Shown piece after piece: positions 20,019 through 32,800 of a stretch of 64,000 nt of DNA. The stretch's first letter is position 1. Each line of letters begins with the position of its first letter. A program made the position numbers and the translations under genes. Origin of the DNA: Psococerastis gibbosa (Eukaryota; Arthropoda; Insecta; Psocodea; Psocidae); contig OZ020484.1 of the NCBI GenBank assembly GCA_963971405.1, positions 2,480,001 through 2,544,000 of the forward strand, in the 5' to 3' direction. The notes under the pieces were generated by a model. That model did not search any database, was not told where the DNA came from, and worked only from the letters and a program-made list of their open reading frames with translations.

Positions 20019-21140
20019 TATATACCTGTAATTACCTTTAGACCTAGCTGTCCAAAGTGAATCATTATTATGCAGTTGAGGACAATTGTCAGCACAACAA
20101 GCACGTGACGAAGTAGTAGAATCCAGGGTGATAGGCCGTGGTCGATGTGAAAGCTATGTGTTGCTACAGAGCCTCCTTTAGATACATTCTTAAAAGGTCT
20201 ACGCAGTCCCACTGAATATGTTGACCGCAGATGTTGACGAAACGGTTAGAAGCCCGCTTTCAGATCGACCATCATCCCGGTTTCTACTGCTTCATCACGT
20301 AACTCCGGCCGTGAATGTCTTTATAATCATACAGTAAACACGATTTAATAATCTTAGAAGTCTTTGCTGAGTTCATTGCAATCCCACTAATAGCAGTTGG
20401 GAACTTACCTTTTGAAAGTTTTCGGGTAGTTGGTGGGAACGGATTTAAGTGAGTCACTTAGGAGACATTCCCTTTAGTTAGCTTATTGACCCCAGCCGTT
20501 GCAATTTACTATGTCTAGTTGACTGCCCTAGACATTCGAGAGAGTATGTGGGCGAGCCTGTTTGAAAACCACTCTCCACCCAAGTCCTAACCACCTAAGC
20601 AGGAGGGAGTACAGTTAGGTACTTGCCGGTAATATAATTAACACCGTCTTGAAAGACAGAGTACCTGCAAAGGTTCTCTATCGTATGCAATGTTGCCTTT
20701 CGCATCAGCAAAGTTAATGTTTATTGTAGTGCTGGTAGGCCTACTTATCGCTAGTTCCCCGTCATATGCACAAGTGCGCAATCTCCCTCATAAGGTTAGT
20801 ATTTGCCTATTTCTATTATAAAATCTTTTCTGATGGGAGTTGACAATTTTGTGAGGCGGTTGTGGTAAGGATACCCAGACTATTGCTAAGAAAAATAGGA
20901 CTAATATATGAGCTTTCTAGCCTCGCCCCGTAAATATAAGACCTTTATTATTATTATTATTATTAAGAAATGATGCATAGAAATAAATTAACTAGAAAGG
21001 TAGGAGCCATAATATCCGTTACGGTGTACCCGTTAGCCGTAAGCCAACTGTCAGAGATGGCCTACGTACCAATAAGTTAAAATATAACGAAGTCCTAAAT
21101 ATTGCAGCGTAACAAAATGGATACCTGGACCTAGGTACTG
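20019..21140. other. Intergenic, family R repeat and unassigned sequence
   Basis: About 20085-20330 is family R (GTAGAATCCAGGGTGATAGG, GGTCGATGTGAAAG, GTTGACGAAACGGTTAGAAG, ATCATCCCGGTTTCTACTGC). The remainder to 21140 contains a short run of ATT triplets near 20945 and no exon-like signal. Confidence 0.45.
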
Positions 21141-21568
21141 CTCTATTGTGGCGAATTGGGATTATCATAATACCGGGGTTTATTTCTTAATATGACATTA
21201 TAGTAAGGTGTCACGTATCGGTGTTAAATTTTGCGCGGGAAACTGAAATTAATTAGGGTATTGGAATATAAGAGACGGTTGCATTGTTTTTTATTCGAAG
21301 GAAATACTAGTAATAAACAATAAAATGTACAGGTAGAAATTTGAAATATAATAAGAATTTTAATTTTTGTGTCTACATACTACTAATAATACTAAGAAAA
21401 AATTGAAAACTCACGAAAAATATCGCCGTGGATTAATTTATCAATATGAATTTCCCGCGCAATTTGCCCTTATTTGTTTAAAACAATTGAATAATCCCCG
21501 GTATTAATGTTATATTAATGTTAAATATAATTATGTTAATCCCAAATCGCCATAATATAGGGCTGCTG
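21141..21568. repeat. MITE family M1, copy 1
   Basis: The ends are a CTATTGTGGCGAATTGGGATTA left arm and a reversed AATCCCAAATCGCCATAATA right arm. The interior carries GGTGTCACGTATCGG, a CGCGGGAAA block near the left, and CCCGCGCAATTTGCC near the right. Copy 2 at 25027-25422 has the same interior in the opposite orientation, and a right half lies at 33190-33349. Confidence 0.8.
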
Positions 21569-24500
21569 TTTTTTAAGCTCTGATGTAGTCTATATAATTT
21601 ACGTAGCTTGTGCAGGCCTACTATAGCTGCCATATTGATAACGGTCTATACAGCCCCGCGGTGGAAAGGTCCCAAGTCCCCGGAATCCCGGATTCGTTAG
21701 GACCCTAGGGGGGGGGGGGGGTTCACAAGTACTATAAATGTAGGTTCAAAAGGTAGGCTAATTTGTTTGTTGAAAAGTTGAGTTTTATTCAATTCAATTT
21801 TTTTGTTTTACTATATCTTAAGCATTTACTTATTTAGGGGGTGGGGGGTAATAGCATGGTGTCTCTTCCATTGTAACCACAGGGCTAGCCGAAGATTTAT
21901 TGATTTCGGAAGATGGTGTGTGAAGCCTACTACACGGAAGTGTGCGGTTCACCCCCTATATTCTTACAATGGAAAAGACGTATAAAAATTATAATAAGGT
22001 TTAAATAATAAGGCGACGAAGAAAACAAATACAATTTCAAGAAACAAATGCAAACAAATTTCACAAATTTGGCGCATACGCTTCAATTAAAAATTGTCAA
22101 TTTTTGAAAAAACATATGGAATGGCCCCCATCAATGAGAAATTGAAATGTCCTTCAATTTCATAATTTTCATTGACGTTGTACGTATGTGGAATGGGCGC
22201 CTTAAGGAAATAGGTCTTCAGATCTGAGGATCGCAGATGTGCCGTAAATACGGTAAACATGATCAGTTACCTACCACAACTTGCCCAGGTACTTTCAATT
22301 TATGGAACCATCTACAATACCTAGTTTCCCGAAATAGTCGATCTTGGTTGGAAATTCCAAATTGGAAGACTTAGGCTATAAATCGCTAAAACCTTCTTCA
22401 CAGAACCGTGTGATTTAGAGAGGCACCATCCGTTCCTGATAATAGTCAATTATGCAACACAGAAACAATAACTAACCTCCGGTTCAAGGGAGATTGTAAT
22501 TAAACTGGACCCCCTCCAGATTATTCACAATCTCTCTCCAATACCGTATCACAACATTAAATAGCAATGCGGGGTGTCCATAGAAAGGATCAAGCTCTAC
22601 AATTGATACCTATGAACTTTGATGTTGTTAAAAAAGGATGCTGGTGGTGTTCAATTTGTTCTTAACTACAGTAAGCAAAATTGACAACTTTCATAATAAT
22701 TATGTACAGGTACTGTGAAATTAGCGCTCACCAAGGTCGTTGACCTAAGTCGCAAAAATTTGTCGCAATTCTGCAAAACTAAAGCGCGGGTATTTGTAAA
22801 CATGTTTTACGCGGAATTTATTTGTTTAATTATTTTCGGCGTAATTTTAGTAGTCTATATATTTATATATATATATATTATTTTATTAAAAATTATAGGT
22901 ACCGTTTGTAGAAATTGTATGCAGTCTGGTCAGGTTATGACAGTGTAGCCGTACATCCAATAGGTCACAATTTGGCAGCAGAGAGTGAATACAAGATTAG
23001 TACGCCCAGTATTTTTGTTTGGCCACACTGGATATAATAGTCCTTATTAACCTAACCTTGAAATTGGCATTTAGAGCACTCGTAAGTCCTTATCTTTTTA
23101 ATACCTACTTGTACCTTATAAACTCGATTATAGGACTTGTAGCCTTCGCCTGCGCTATCAATTTTCATACTGCTTGTTGCTTATTGCCGTCAGGTCAATG
23201 GTGTACAGATTTTTGTAACTTGACCTACTACTCGACCACGATAGAATGATACTTGGAACACTAATTATAAAAATCGAATAAACAAAGTGTTCAAAGTGCC
23301 GTTTCAATCATTTTCAGTGTCCATTTTGATGTTATTAACAATAAATTTAACAAAACATTACAGGCTATTTAATTCTCAAGAAATATGCTGTCTAACACGA
23401 GCTGCTGTTTTATTTGAGGCGGGTTACATAAGTGGGTCTAGGATTTTTTAAAAAAAGGAACATGATTAATGAAGAACCAGTAGAATCCGGGCTGATGGGC
23501 CGTGGTCGAATTGAAAGTGAACTTCCAGATGGGCCGTGGTCGAATTGAAAGCGAACTTCCAACCACGGCCCATCAGCCTGGATTCTACTGGTTCTTCATT
23601 TGACTCCGGGCGTGAAAGCCTTTGCAGTTACAAGGAACATGATTGTCATTTTTTTTTACATATTTTGTCAAAAAAATAGTCTATCTAGTGCATGGATCCA
23701 CTCTTGGTCGGTTTTAAGAAAATTGTAATGCAACAGTACGTAATGCTCGTTCGACAGATTTAGAACGCATTAAATGTTGAAGTTTCCAGAGGACATCAGA
23801 TTTTACCGCAATGTTAAGTAGGTATCTGCATAATGCTTGAATACCCGACTATACTTAGGCTATATATATCTTGACCAGAGCTGTTTTATTATTTTCATTT
23901 CTTGTTGTGTCAATCAATAAAGATTACCCGTTTATACATACGGTACCGTACTGTAATCTATTTTTAATAAAATGCCATACTCTTTTGTTTGTGTTTGTAA
24001 ATTACCCACAATTCCAACTTTATTGAAAGAATCGGCCTCATCCGTTTAACGCACATGTCATCAGATAACTATTTCATATTTTATTCGCAAATAAGAGCAG
24101 CATATGAATTTAGCGTACATTTTCGCTTTGCCCTGTTACATTGTTATTAGACTTTTTTTTGAAGCAGTAGGTATAGCCTCAAGCAAGAGTAAAAAGTAGA
24201 ATAAAAAGATGAAGGCAGTCATAACATAACTTACAGCTAAATAACTTATCTTTAAATTTAATATTTTGTTTGTTCATTTGCCTAAGTAGGGAGAATGTTA
24301 CGGGTACTTTTACTTTAGCCTACTCCTCCAAGAAAAAAAAACATTAGCTCCTGATGTATTTCCTCAAAATTTGTGAATTAATTAAAAGGATTTACTTAAA
24401 TATTGATGTAATCCACTCATTTTGAATTTAGAGCGACACTATTTTTTAATTTAAAAATTGGTAAATTGACTGCATAATTTCAAATATGCAGGATTACAAG

Positions 24501-25026
24501 CAACCTAGCCTACCTATTGAAAAAGAACGAAATGAAATTCATAAAAAAAATTCTTCATATAATCCTAACTTATGTATTCTATTTTCAATATAAAAAAAAT
24601 GACATTTTTTAGGCTATTAGCATTTTTATAGCATAATTAGAAATGTGCAGGGACAGCAAAAATTTTAATTAAAAAAAACTATATTTATTATTGGTAAGAG
24701 ACAATCACACACCTATTTTTTGTGACATATCAATCGTAAAGCCATAAATGAGGTGTCAGCATAAAGCAAAAGAAATGTCTCTCAATTTTGATAATATATA
24801 ATATTGACCGCAGCTTTGGAACGCCTATGATCTGATATCCTCACGGTACGTTATTTCAATAACTGTGATCGGTGTTAAGTGTTGGCCACATAATTTAATT
24901 CAAAATAGAGTAGAATAGAGGAACATTTCTTCTACTTTATAACATCGTTTGCAACCACTTTTATAGCTCTACGACTAATATAACCTGGGCAATTTGATTT
25001 GTTACAAACTTAGGTTTTTCTCCCTC
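21569..25026. other. Intergenic, AT-rich, family R copy, no gene
   Basis: A 14-G run lies at 21708-21721. About 23460-23640 is a small family R inverted repeat (GTAGAATCCGGGCTGATGGG against CCCATCAGCCTGGATTCTAC, with a GATGGGCCGTGGTCGAATTG string present twice in direct order). Open frames at 22715-22948 and 23019-23249 are hydrophobic by AT bias and match no family. Nothing else is recognisable. Confidence 0.45.
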
Positions 25027-25422
25027 GGCAGCCCTATTACGGCGATTTGGGATTAACTAACACCAGGGTTTATTCAATTGTTTTAAACAAATGAGTGCAA
25101 AATGCACGGGAAATTAAAATTGATAAATTAATCCTCGGTTATATTTTTTGTGAGTTTTCATTTTTTTTATTCCTTAGATGCAGACACATTCACTAAAATT
25201 CGTATTATATTTCAAAACCTATTTCTACCTGTACATTTGAAGTTTATTAGTATTTCCTTCAATTATAAAAAAGAACGCAACCATTCTCTTGTATTCCAAT
25301 AATTTATTAATTTGCATTTCCCGCGCTTATTTTAACACCGTCACGTGACACCTTACTAATGCGGTATTACAAAATAAACCCCGGTATTATGTTAATCCCA
25401 AATCGCCATAATAGGGCTGCTG
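25027..25422. repeat. MITE family M1, copy 2, with intact ends
   Basis: The left end GGCAGCCCTATTACGGCG and right end CGCCATAATAGGGCTGCTGG are inverted repeats of each other, continuing into TTTGGGATTAA and TTAATCCCAAA. The interior matches copy 1 (21141-21568) in reverse orientation. Its terminal CAGCAGCC motif is shared with the foldbacks at 4071 and 31322, suggesting one transposase once moved both groups. Confidence 0.85.
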
Positions 25423-27542
25423 GTTGTCTACAGCTTAAATATAAATTGAAATGGACTTCGAAAACAAAATATTCGTTGTTCTTATCTTAATATCTTATAC
25501 AAAATGAAGTGTCAAAACTATTTTCCAATGCTTTGAGATGGGCAAGGCCGTGCCCAGGTTTTGATTTCGGGGGGGGGGGGGTCCAATTTTTTTTTTACGT
25601 AATTCATTAATGAATTAATGGATAAATTCTTCAAGCCATACAGGTTTCCATACAAAACTTTATTTCGGGGGGGGAGGGGTCCGGACCCCATGGACCACCC
25701 CCTGGGCACGGGCATGGAGATGGGCAAGCAGAGGAAAAATGTGTCAAAACGTACCCTACGCCTAATTAAAATTCACCATTGAGAAGAATGACTGGCTAGT
25801 CTTACAATACCTGATATACAAACTGGTACCTGAACTTCCATGACAAAAATTAATTTCAAAAGGAATTATCATTTGATGAACAATGATACTGCAGATTCAA
25901 CATTTTGAATCACAATCAGTGGCCGAGGGTACCGCTATACGGGCGCTATTGAGTTTGTATGTCGTGCGCATTTGAGTTATTACGAGTAGACTTTGACGGA
26001 TTGAGAGTTGGAGAGGCGTCTTGAAGTAGGTCGAAAATGGTCGTGAGATCACGATCGTAGTATTGCATTCAGATGTTAACGCTGAGGTCAGAGAAAATAA
26101 GTAAGCCCATCGCCTATCTTATCGATGTGTCTTAAAACCGTTATGCTTTAAGGCCCGATACACAAAGGGGATAACGCGGCAGATAATTGGAGAAAATTTG
26201 ATTTAACAACATTACCATCAACATTTACCAATAGCAATAATGGGTTGTTAGAAAACACAGTCTACTTCAGATGACTTCCCTCCCCTGGGATTAATTCTTT
26301 TCTGCAGGCTCTACAGCCCTTGATGAGCTTTGGCCTGCTCGAAAACACTCCTCCAGTCATCTCGGTTTTGGACAACGCTCCACCATCTATACGGACTCCC
26401 AACTCGCTAAGGTCAGTTTCCAACTCATCCGGCCATCAGCATGCTTGCTTTGTACATCTTACCACTGGGCTAACGGTGTTCGGAAAGCCGTCAACCAGCG
26501 GTAGCTGAGCGTTAAAAAAAAATGAATAACGTCCTGAAGGACTATATATGGACTTATGCCCATAAGGTCCCTTGTCCAACGCCAACGACCCCACGGATTT
26601 CAGACACTATTTGTATTGTTTCCGGATGAATTCTTGGCCATTGGCAAACTGGTATACGACCTCGATATCAACCTACACCGGCTACAAGCGATAATGGACA
26701 CGCAGAGACAAGCTTACCATTGACGCAATGAAACAGGCGAAAGCATGACTTAACCAATATACGAGTACGATACGAGTCCAGCACTCCTAATACTGTCTAG
26801 GTCCTATAAGTATAGGTATTTTTTTTTTTAATTTTGGGGTTTTTGGTGTTCCCACTGAAGACTTAATTGTGGCTTTACTTTAGTATTACTACTTATTCTT
26901 GTTCCTCAAAACCTTTCTCGTAAATGATAGGATCTTTCAGGAATTCGACCCTTTCATCAAGTTACACTTTTTTCAGCTCATGCGTAGCTGAAATAAGTCC
27001 TATTTCGCATCTATATCGGTCACTGGTTGGAGTATGCTTTGCCATGTCAAAGCCTCTCAATAACCGTAACACACAATTGCCAACTCCCAGCAGACCAGCA
27101 AGTGTCACCTTTCTCCCAAGTTTAGGCAATCTCTAACGCCTACATGGTCAGTAAAACCAAGGCCAAGCCAGAGGGGGGTCCGGACCCCCTCCCCCCGAAA
27201 ACTTTGCGGCGTACACTAAATAGAATTTAGTTTAGAAGATAGTTTTAAATATATTGAAGTTACCTAACCTCCAATCTCCATTGAGATGGACCCCCCGAAA
27301 AAAATTCTGGCTACGACCCTAATTGAAACAATTAGACATAGCAGAGATCGGATGCACACCGTTCTAATTGCTCGGATTGCAGGTTCCTGAAAGTCAATAT
27401 TTCCAACAAGAAGTACTGAGGGACATGGAGGGGGGGGGGGCGGTCACAACCCCCTCCAAAAATGTGAAAAAGGCGGCAAAATGACAACCGGAACTTATTT
27501 TTTTTTAACATGAAATATGAAAAGTGTTATTGTAATACATCT
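25423..27542. other. Intergenic: LINE scrap, G-runs, no gene
   Basis: Two copies of a segment ending in a long G run and GGTCC lie at 25540-25700 in opposite senses (GGCACGGGCATGG against GGCCGTGCCCAGG). About 26300-26470 is the reverse strand of an RTE-like LINE C-terminus (same string family as 46081-46287). About 27160-27450 again shows the GGGGGGTCCGGACCCCC type of repeat edge. No exon-like sequence. Confidence 0.45.
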
Positions 27543-27950
27543 TTAAGAGGATATGCTACGTAGAAAATTGGCACCCCAAAATTAAATACTTTTCATTTTT
27601 TATTTATATAATTAACTCAGCAAGTTATTAAAAATTTGGCCCATGGAAGTTGTAGAAGACTACTACGTGCATCATATAATTGGGTATTTTTACTTTTCGG
27701 TTTTGTAGTTCTTCCAAAAATTCCAGAATACGCGTAATTTTAGTCCTGTTCTGTCTGTTCTGGCATTTATGGAAGAACTAACGTAACAAATATTTAATAT
27801 TTCTTATTAAATGATGCATGAAGTAGTCTTCTACAACTTCCACGAGCCAAATCTTTAGTGACTTGCTTCGTTAATTAAATAAAAAAATAAGAAGTCAATG
27901 AAAACAGCAAATGTTGGGGTGTTCATTTTCTACGTAGCATGTCCTCTTAA
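27543..27950. repeat. Foldback element, family F2 copy 3
   Basis: The ends are TTAAGAGGATATGCTACG and the reverse CGTAGCATGTCCTCTTAA (one mismatch). Inner arms contain GTTGTAGAAGACTACTACG and its complement TGCATGAAGTAGTCTTCTAC. This is the cleanest copy of the family. Confidence 0.85.
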
Positions 27951-28000
27951 ATGGTTGTGTATGTACCAACCAGTATTGTCCGGAAAATGAAATCAGTTAC

Positions 28001-28390
28001 TTAGGTGCCCATTCCATTGACCGGCTAGGGCTATTTCCAAAAACGGTGACGTGGTAGCAGACATTCAAGACTTGGGTGGCGTTTCCACCGACCTCGCATT
28101 GCAGAATTGACGGAAATGTTTATTTTCCTCTATGTCATAGTTAAAATTGATCAATGATCATACAGTAAAATCACAAACAAACAAACTAAAATTAAAAAAT
28201 GGCGTCATGGGATATGTTAAGTTCAAACATTTTAATAGATTTCTATAAAAAGAAAAATTCTAATTTCCGTCAATGTCATTTGCATTCTGCAATGCGAGAT
28301 CGGTCGAAACGCAACCTAAGTCTTGAATGTCTGCTACTACGTCACTGTTTTTGGAAATAGCCCTAGCCGGTCAATGGAATGGGCGCCTAA
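28001..28390. repeat. Foldback MITE family M2, copy 1
   Basis: Long inverted arms: TTAGGTGCCCATTCCATTGA, ACCGGCTAGGGC, ACGTGGTAGCAGACATTCAA, and the reversed set ending GGGCGCCTAA. The centre carries TTGATCAATGATCATAC. Two more copies lie at 48031-48418 and 52745-53103. About 140 bp of arm on each side makes it strongly self-complementary as RNA. Confidence 0.88.
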
Positions 28391-29741
28391 AATCAAATAC
28401 CGTATTGTTTTTATTTTTGGTTTATACCTGAGGCGGCATTTTGAGTGTTGACCCTCCCCATAATAAAAAGCTGTCTCTGCCACTGACTGAGTACAGAGTT
28501 GGGTATTTTGAAGGAGGCCGAATTTTTCCTAATACCATATTATCTTGACTGGACCGCGCTATAATTGACTTAATTAGAGGCCTGGTCCCCAGCACTCAAA
28601 TGTATGGTTCGTGAAAGGGCACTGATACAAGGAACGATACAAGGTATACACAAACTGTGCCAAGTTGTTGTTAGATTGATAACCAATTAGCATCAGATTA
28701 CTGGCGACTATTAAATTTATTATTATAGTATATTACCTGCCGTACCATATTGTATATTACTACCTGCGGGCATGGGCGTAGCCAGAGAGGTGGTGCAGGG
28801 GGGGGGGGGCGTGTCCCCTTCAAATTTGACCGAGTTAAGACTAGATATAGAATTGATGAATTCACTCAATTAAAAAAAAAAATGTGAGGGGAATTAAAAC
28901 TAGATTAATATATAAATAAAAAATAAAAATAAATAAAGGCTTTTTTATTCTATTACTAAGCCAACCTAGCTATAAATGCTATAAATTCCTCTCTTACACT
29001 CAACTAGGAGGGCCCGGGACCGCCTGCTTTACATGCCCTCCGAAGCATAGCCAGAAAATGTAGCAAGTGTGGGACTCGAACCTAAAACCTTTCGGGTGAT
29101 AGTCAGGGTCCTGAGCATATATATATTTTATATTTATATTTAAAAAAAGTCAAGTGGCCTAAGCCCGCGGAAACGAATCGGTTTAATCGAACTTTTGCAC
29201 CTTTCCACCTCCCCCTTGGATCCAATCCTAGCTACACCCATGCCTACGAGTCTTCTATGGCCATTATTTTTAATCTTGACCAGGGATTAAAAATATAAAC
29301 AAGATAATTTTACAATGGAAAATAAAAAATTAAATAGGTACTGATCGTAGTACATCTAGGTGCTATCTACTTTTTATGGATGGTGCATTCGTATTTTAAA
29401 TATACAGTAGGTACCTAATAACCTGTAGCGCGTTTCTTACAAATCTGATTGCAATAAATTCTGTTGTTTAATTTTTGGTTTAGGGTGTGTGGCTCCTCTA
29501 TAACCGATCTAAATCTGCTTCGTTCGAAATTTGGCTCAGCTGCTAAAAAGGCCGACAACCCCTGCTAGTGTATCTTTTAGCTTCTTTCCGCAAGCGAAAA
29601 TGTCATAACTGCTTATCGTGAACTATGTTATAGCAGCCATTGAGATTAAACTTTCATAAGAACGATGCCTCTTATCGAAGCCCAAACACCGCCCATCCGT
29701 CAGTCGTTCATCAATCGGCTCAAAGGCTTGTACTTTTGCAG
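28391..29741. other. Flank upstream of regucalcin
   Basis: Contains a G11 run near 28799, the minus-strand SINE at 28931-29118, half of a foldback near 29280-29340 (CAGGGATTAAAAATATAAAC), and the presumed promoter of regucalcin. The sequence just before the ATG (TACTTTTGCAG) looks like a splice acceptor, so a 5' UTR intron with an exon somewhere upstream is likely. I cannot place that exon. Confidence 0.5.
28931..29118 (-). mobile_element. SINE-1 copy, minus strand
   Basis: Same family as 7880-8095, reversed: AAGCCAACCTAGC, CATGCCCTCCGAAGCATAG, AGTGTGGGACTCGAACC and AACCTTTCGGGTGA are visible. The head end is diverged (AGTCAGGGTCCTGAGC). It lies about 620 bases before regucalcin exon 1. Confidence 0.85.
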
Positions 29742-29898
29742 ATGTCGTACAAAGTGGAAAAGGTCGCTGGGCCGCACCTTCTGGGCGAAGGGCCTCACTG
29801 GGACCAGACTCAACAAGCTCTCTTCTACGTGGACGCTTTGGGATCTTCCATTTGTCGGTATCTACCCAGTGAAGATCGACTTACAGTCTGTAAACTAC
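29742..29898 (+). CDS. rgn: Regucalcin exon 1
   Basis: Encodes MSYKVEKVAGPHLLGEGPHW, then ALFYVDALGSSICRYLPSED and RLTVCKL plus one base. The donor is TAC|GTAAGT, phase 1. E16 in GEGPHW is the first metal ligand. Two decayed partial duplicates of this exon lie downstream in the same intron (30119-30175 and 30245-30345). Confidence 0.92.
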
Positions 29899-32800
29899 GT
29901 AAGTAGGCTACCTACATAATAAATCGTTATGTTTGCACTGATTACATGTAGAGTAGTGGTACAGACTGACTCCAACTTTTACCCGAAAGGTTGTTGGTTC
30001 GAGTCTCACACTTGCTACATTTCCTGGCCATGCTTCGGAGGGCATGTAAAGCAGGCGGTCCCGAGTCTTCCTAGTTGGGTGTAAGAGAGGGCTTAAAGCC
30101 CGCTAGGTTGGCAAAGGTTGTGAAGAACAACTTACAGTGTGTAAACTACATAAGTAGCCTACATAATAACCCGTCATATATGCACCGACAACTGTAGTAT
30201 TGCCGTCTTCCAAATACTGTACACAGCTTTTGTGTAACTTCGCTCAACAAGGTTTGTTTCTACGTGGACGCTTTGGGATCTTCCATTTGTCTGCCCAGTG
30301 AAGATCGGCTTACGGTCTGTAAACTACTTAAGTACATAAAAATACGATACATTGACTGTATATTATTGTCGTTTTTCTAGAACCCTACGACCTCTCTTAC
30401 GGAAGGACTCCGAAAAATTTGTTAAGCCACTGAATTTCTACCAATAGCAGTCAGGGACGGATTCAGCCCAGGAGGGGGGGTGGGTAGTTGGGGTGAAAAT
30501 AGAATAAACATATGTAGGCCTAGTATCGATTAAATAAGAGCTTAATAAATTAGCTTACAATAGATGTATCAAATTTGGGGGGGGGGGGGGGTACGGCTAC
30601 CCCCCTGCCCCCCTTTATCCGTCTATCCGCCTATGATAGCACAACTGGATAAAACTATGCAATGCAACTTTTCCTAGATTTCTTAATTTTATCGAAACAT
30701 TCTTCAATCTTCAAGTCAGGACATGTAGCGTAGTGGTACGGACTCTGACTTTCACCCGAAAGGTTGTTGGTTCGAGTCCCACACTGGCTACATTTTTTGC
30801 CCATGCTTCGGAGGGCATGTAATGCAGGCGGTCCCGGGCCTTCCTAGTTGAGTGTATAACTCCGCTAGGTTGGCTTAGTAATATAAACAATAAAAAGTCC
30901 TTATTTATTTATTTATTCAATGATCCGAATGACATCATGAGTGACTCAGTTAACTGTTGCCCCACCCTAACCCAAAAATGATATAAAAGTATAAAATTCT
31001 AATAAATAGGGTACTTATGCATACAGCACTGTATAATGGTCGTATCGAACTGCAAATATGGGTTGGGCCGATCGTTAAAAGTTAGTCATTTGATTGTTTT
31101 ACGACTTTAGTCAATATACAGTACATGACGATCATTTTTCATATTTATAGCAAGTCGATATAACACTATCAGTAAATTAATAATAATTAATAAAATAAAA
31201 CAGTATGGGGTCATACGCTATTGCCTACTAGTTCAATATCGTACAATCTATAGAAATGCTTTAAATACTTTTACGGTGTACCAAGTTTTTGTTTTTCTAG
31301 TTGCATAACAACCAAGTACATCAGCAGCCTGATCATGGCGATTTTAAAACCGGTATTTATTTAATCCCCTGGTATTAAAAATGTAAACAAACAAATTTTG
31401 AATAGCACTTTCCATTATAAAATTATCTTGTTTACATTTTTAATACCAGGGGATTAAATAAATACCGATATTATAATCGCCTCGATCAGGCTGCAGGCTG
31501 TAGCACGCCTATACTATGTTGTTTGGTATTAGCTTAATATCTCGATCTTGAGGTTAAAAATGTAAACAAAACAATTTTGAATAGTAATTTTCATTAAAAA
31601 ATTGTTTTGTTTACATTAAGATTAAAAATAATCGCGATAGTGGGCCCACTGTAACCTCCAGAATTTGGTTTTAGGCGTCGGGGGGAGAGAGGGTTTAGTC
31701 AAGCAAAAAAATAGTAATAATTGAAAGCTGTAATTTTGAGTAATAGGTAGGCAAAACGGTTATGCCAAAAATTATAGAGGATAGGTATAGAAAAACTGGG
31801 CTTGGCGGGATTCGAACCCACGATCAACACCTAACCGGGACGTCGTCTTAACCCCTGGATTTGAGCCTTTTGCTTCTTTAAATGCCTCTTATATTGAAGA
31901 TTGGCGATCATCACGACATCAATTGTTCATGACAATTGTTCATGACAATTGATGTCACGATGATTAGGCTATACCAGGGAATTGAATGAATGAATGAATA
32001 TTTATTTGAAAAAAAACTACAATTAAAAAACACCATTAGTTATCCCGGCCCTAAGTTCCTCAAGAGGACTTGTGTTGCCGGGATACAATTAAAATATACA
32101 ATTACAAACTTAAATTATTCAGTCGTGCCTAATGTGTACTTAAAATGTGGAAAGTTTCACTAATAAAACCAAAAATAAAACAAAATTAAAAGGTTACATA
32201 CAAAAAAGTGTGTTAAATAAAAAGATAAAACAAAACAAAATTAAAAAGCTAAAACAATATGGCCAGCAGGTGCTGATCGGAAAGGTTAGTTACGTGCTTT
32301 TTCACTGCTGCCTTAAATAATTTTTCATTGCCTTTTAAAACTTTGATTTGAATGTAATGCTGTGGTTTCCCGCTGATGCCTTCTGCATCCTTATACCGTT
32401 GACTCTTCATTGATCTTCCTCCCCGTTCAGGGCCAGTTTTCCAGCCCCTGGAACAAACAGACAAACAGTGCCCTGCAGTCCTGCACAGAAAATACGGTGT
32501 TTTTCGCTTATCCCGCAGCTCTCACTCGGTCCCTTATCTGTTCAGTCGCCATTACGCGCTTCCATCTTCAACACGAGCAGGTATAGAGATTTTCACGTCT
32601 TCGCCTCTGAGACCATGAGGCATTACTCAGATGCTCAGCTACTTTGAAGCCTTGTTGTTAGCTATTAATAATTATCTACAGATGAGAACGCGACAGTGGC
32701 CATCATTATACCGGTGAAGGGCGCGACGGACAAGTTCCTGGTCACGATTCAGAACCAGCTAACACTGGTCACGTGGGATGGCGAGTCCTCCACCGCGCAA

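Noticed and set aside
22715-23249. Two 76-77 codon open frames with membrane-like segments
   Set aside because: Hydrophobicity stems from T-rich DNA. No start context, no family, no neighbours; not supportable as genes.
29640-29741. Upstream in-frame extension of regucalcin
   Set aside because: The frame is open but has no ATG, and the last bases before 29742 form a splice acceptor. The family N-terminus matches a start at 29742.
29944-30013. tRNA gene call from the SINE head
   Set aside because: A and B boxes are present, but the sequence is repeated nine times with the same non-tRNA body and tail, so it is a SINE head.
31797-31866. Possible tRNA gene on the minus strand
   Set aside because: Has a good T-arm-like GGGTTCGAATCCC, but acceptor and anticodon stems do not pair, and it continues into a repeat. 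Treated as a SINE or tRNA relic.
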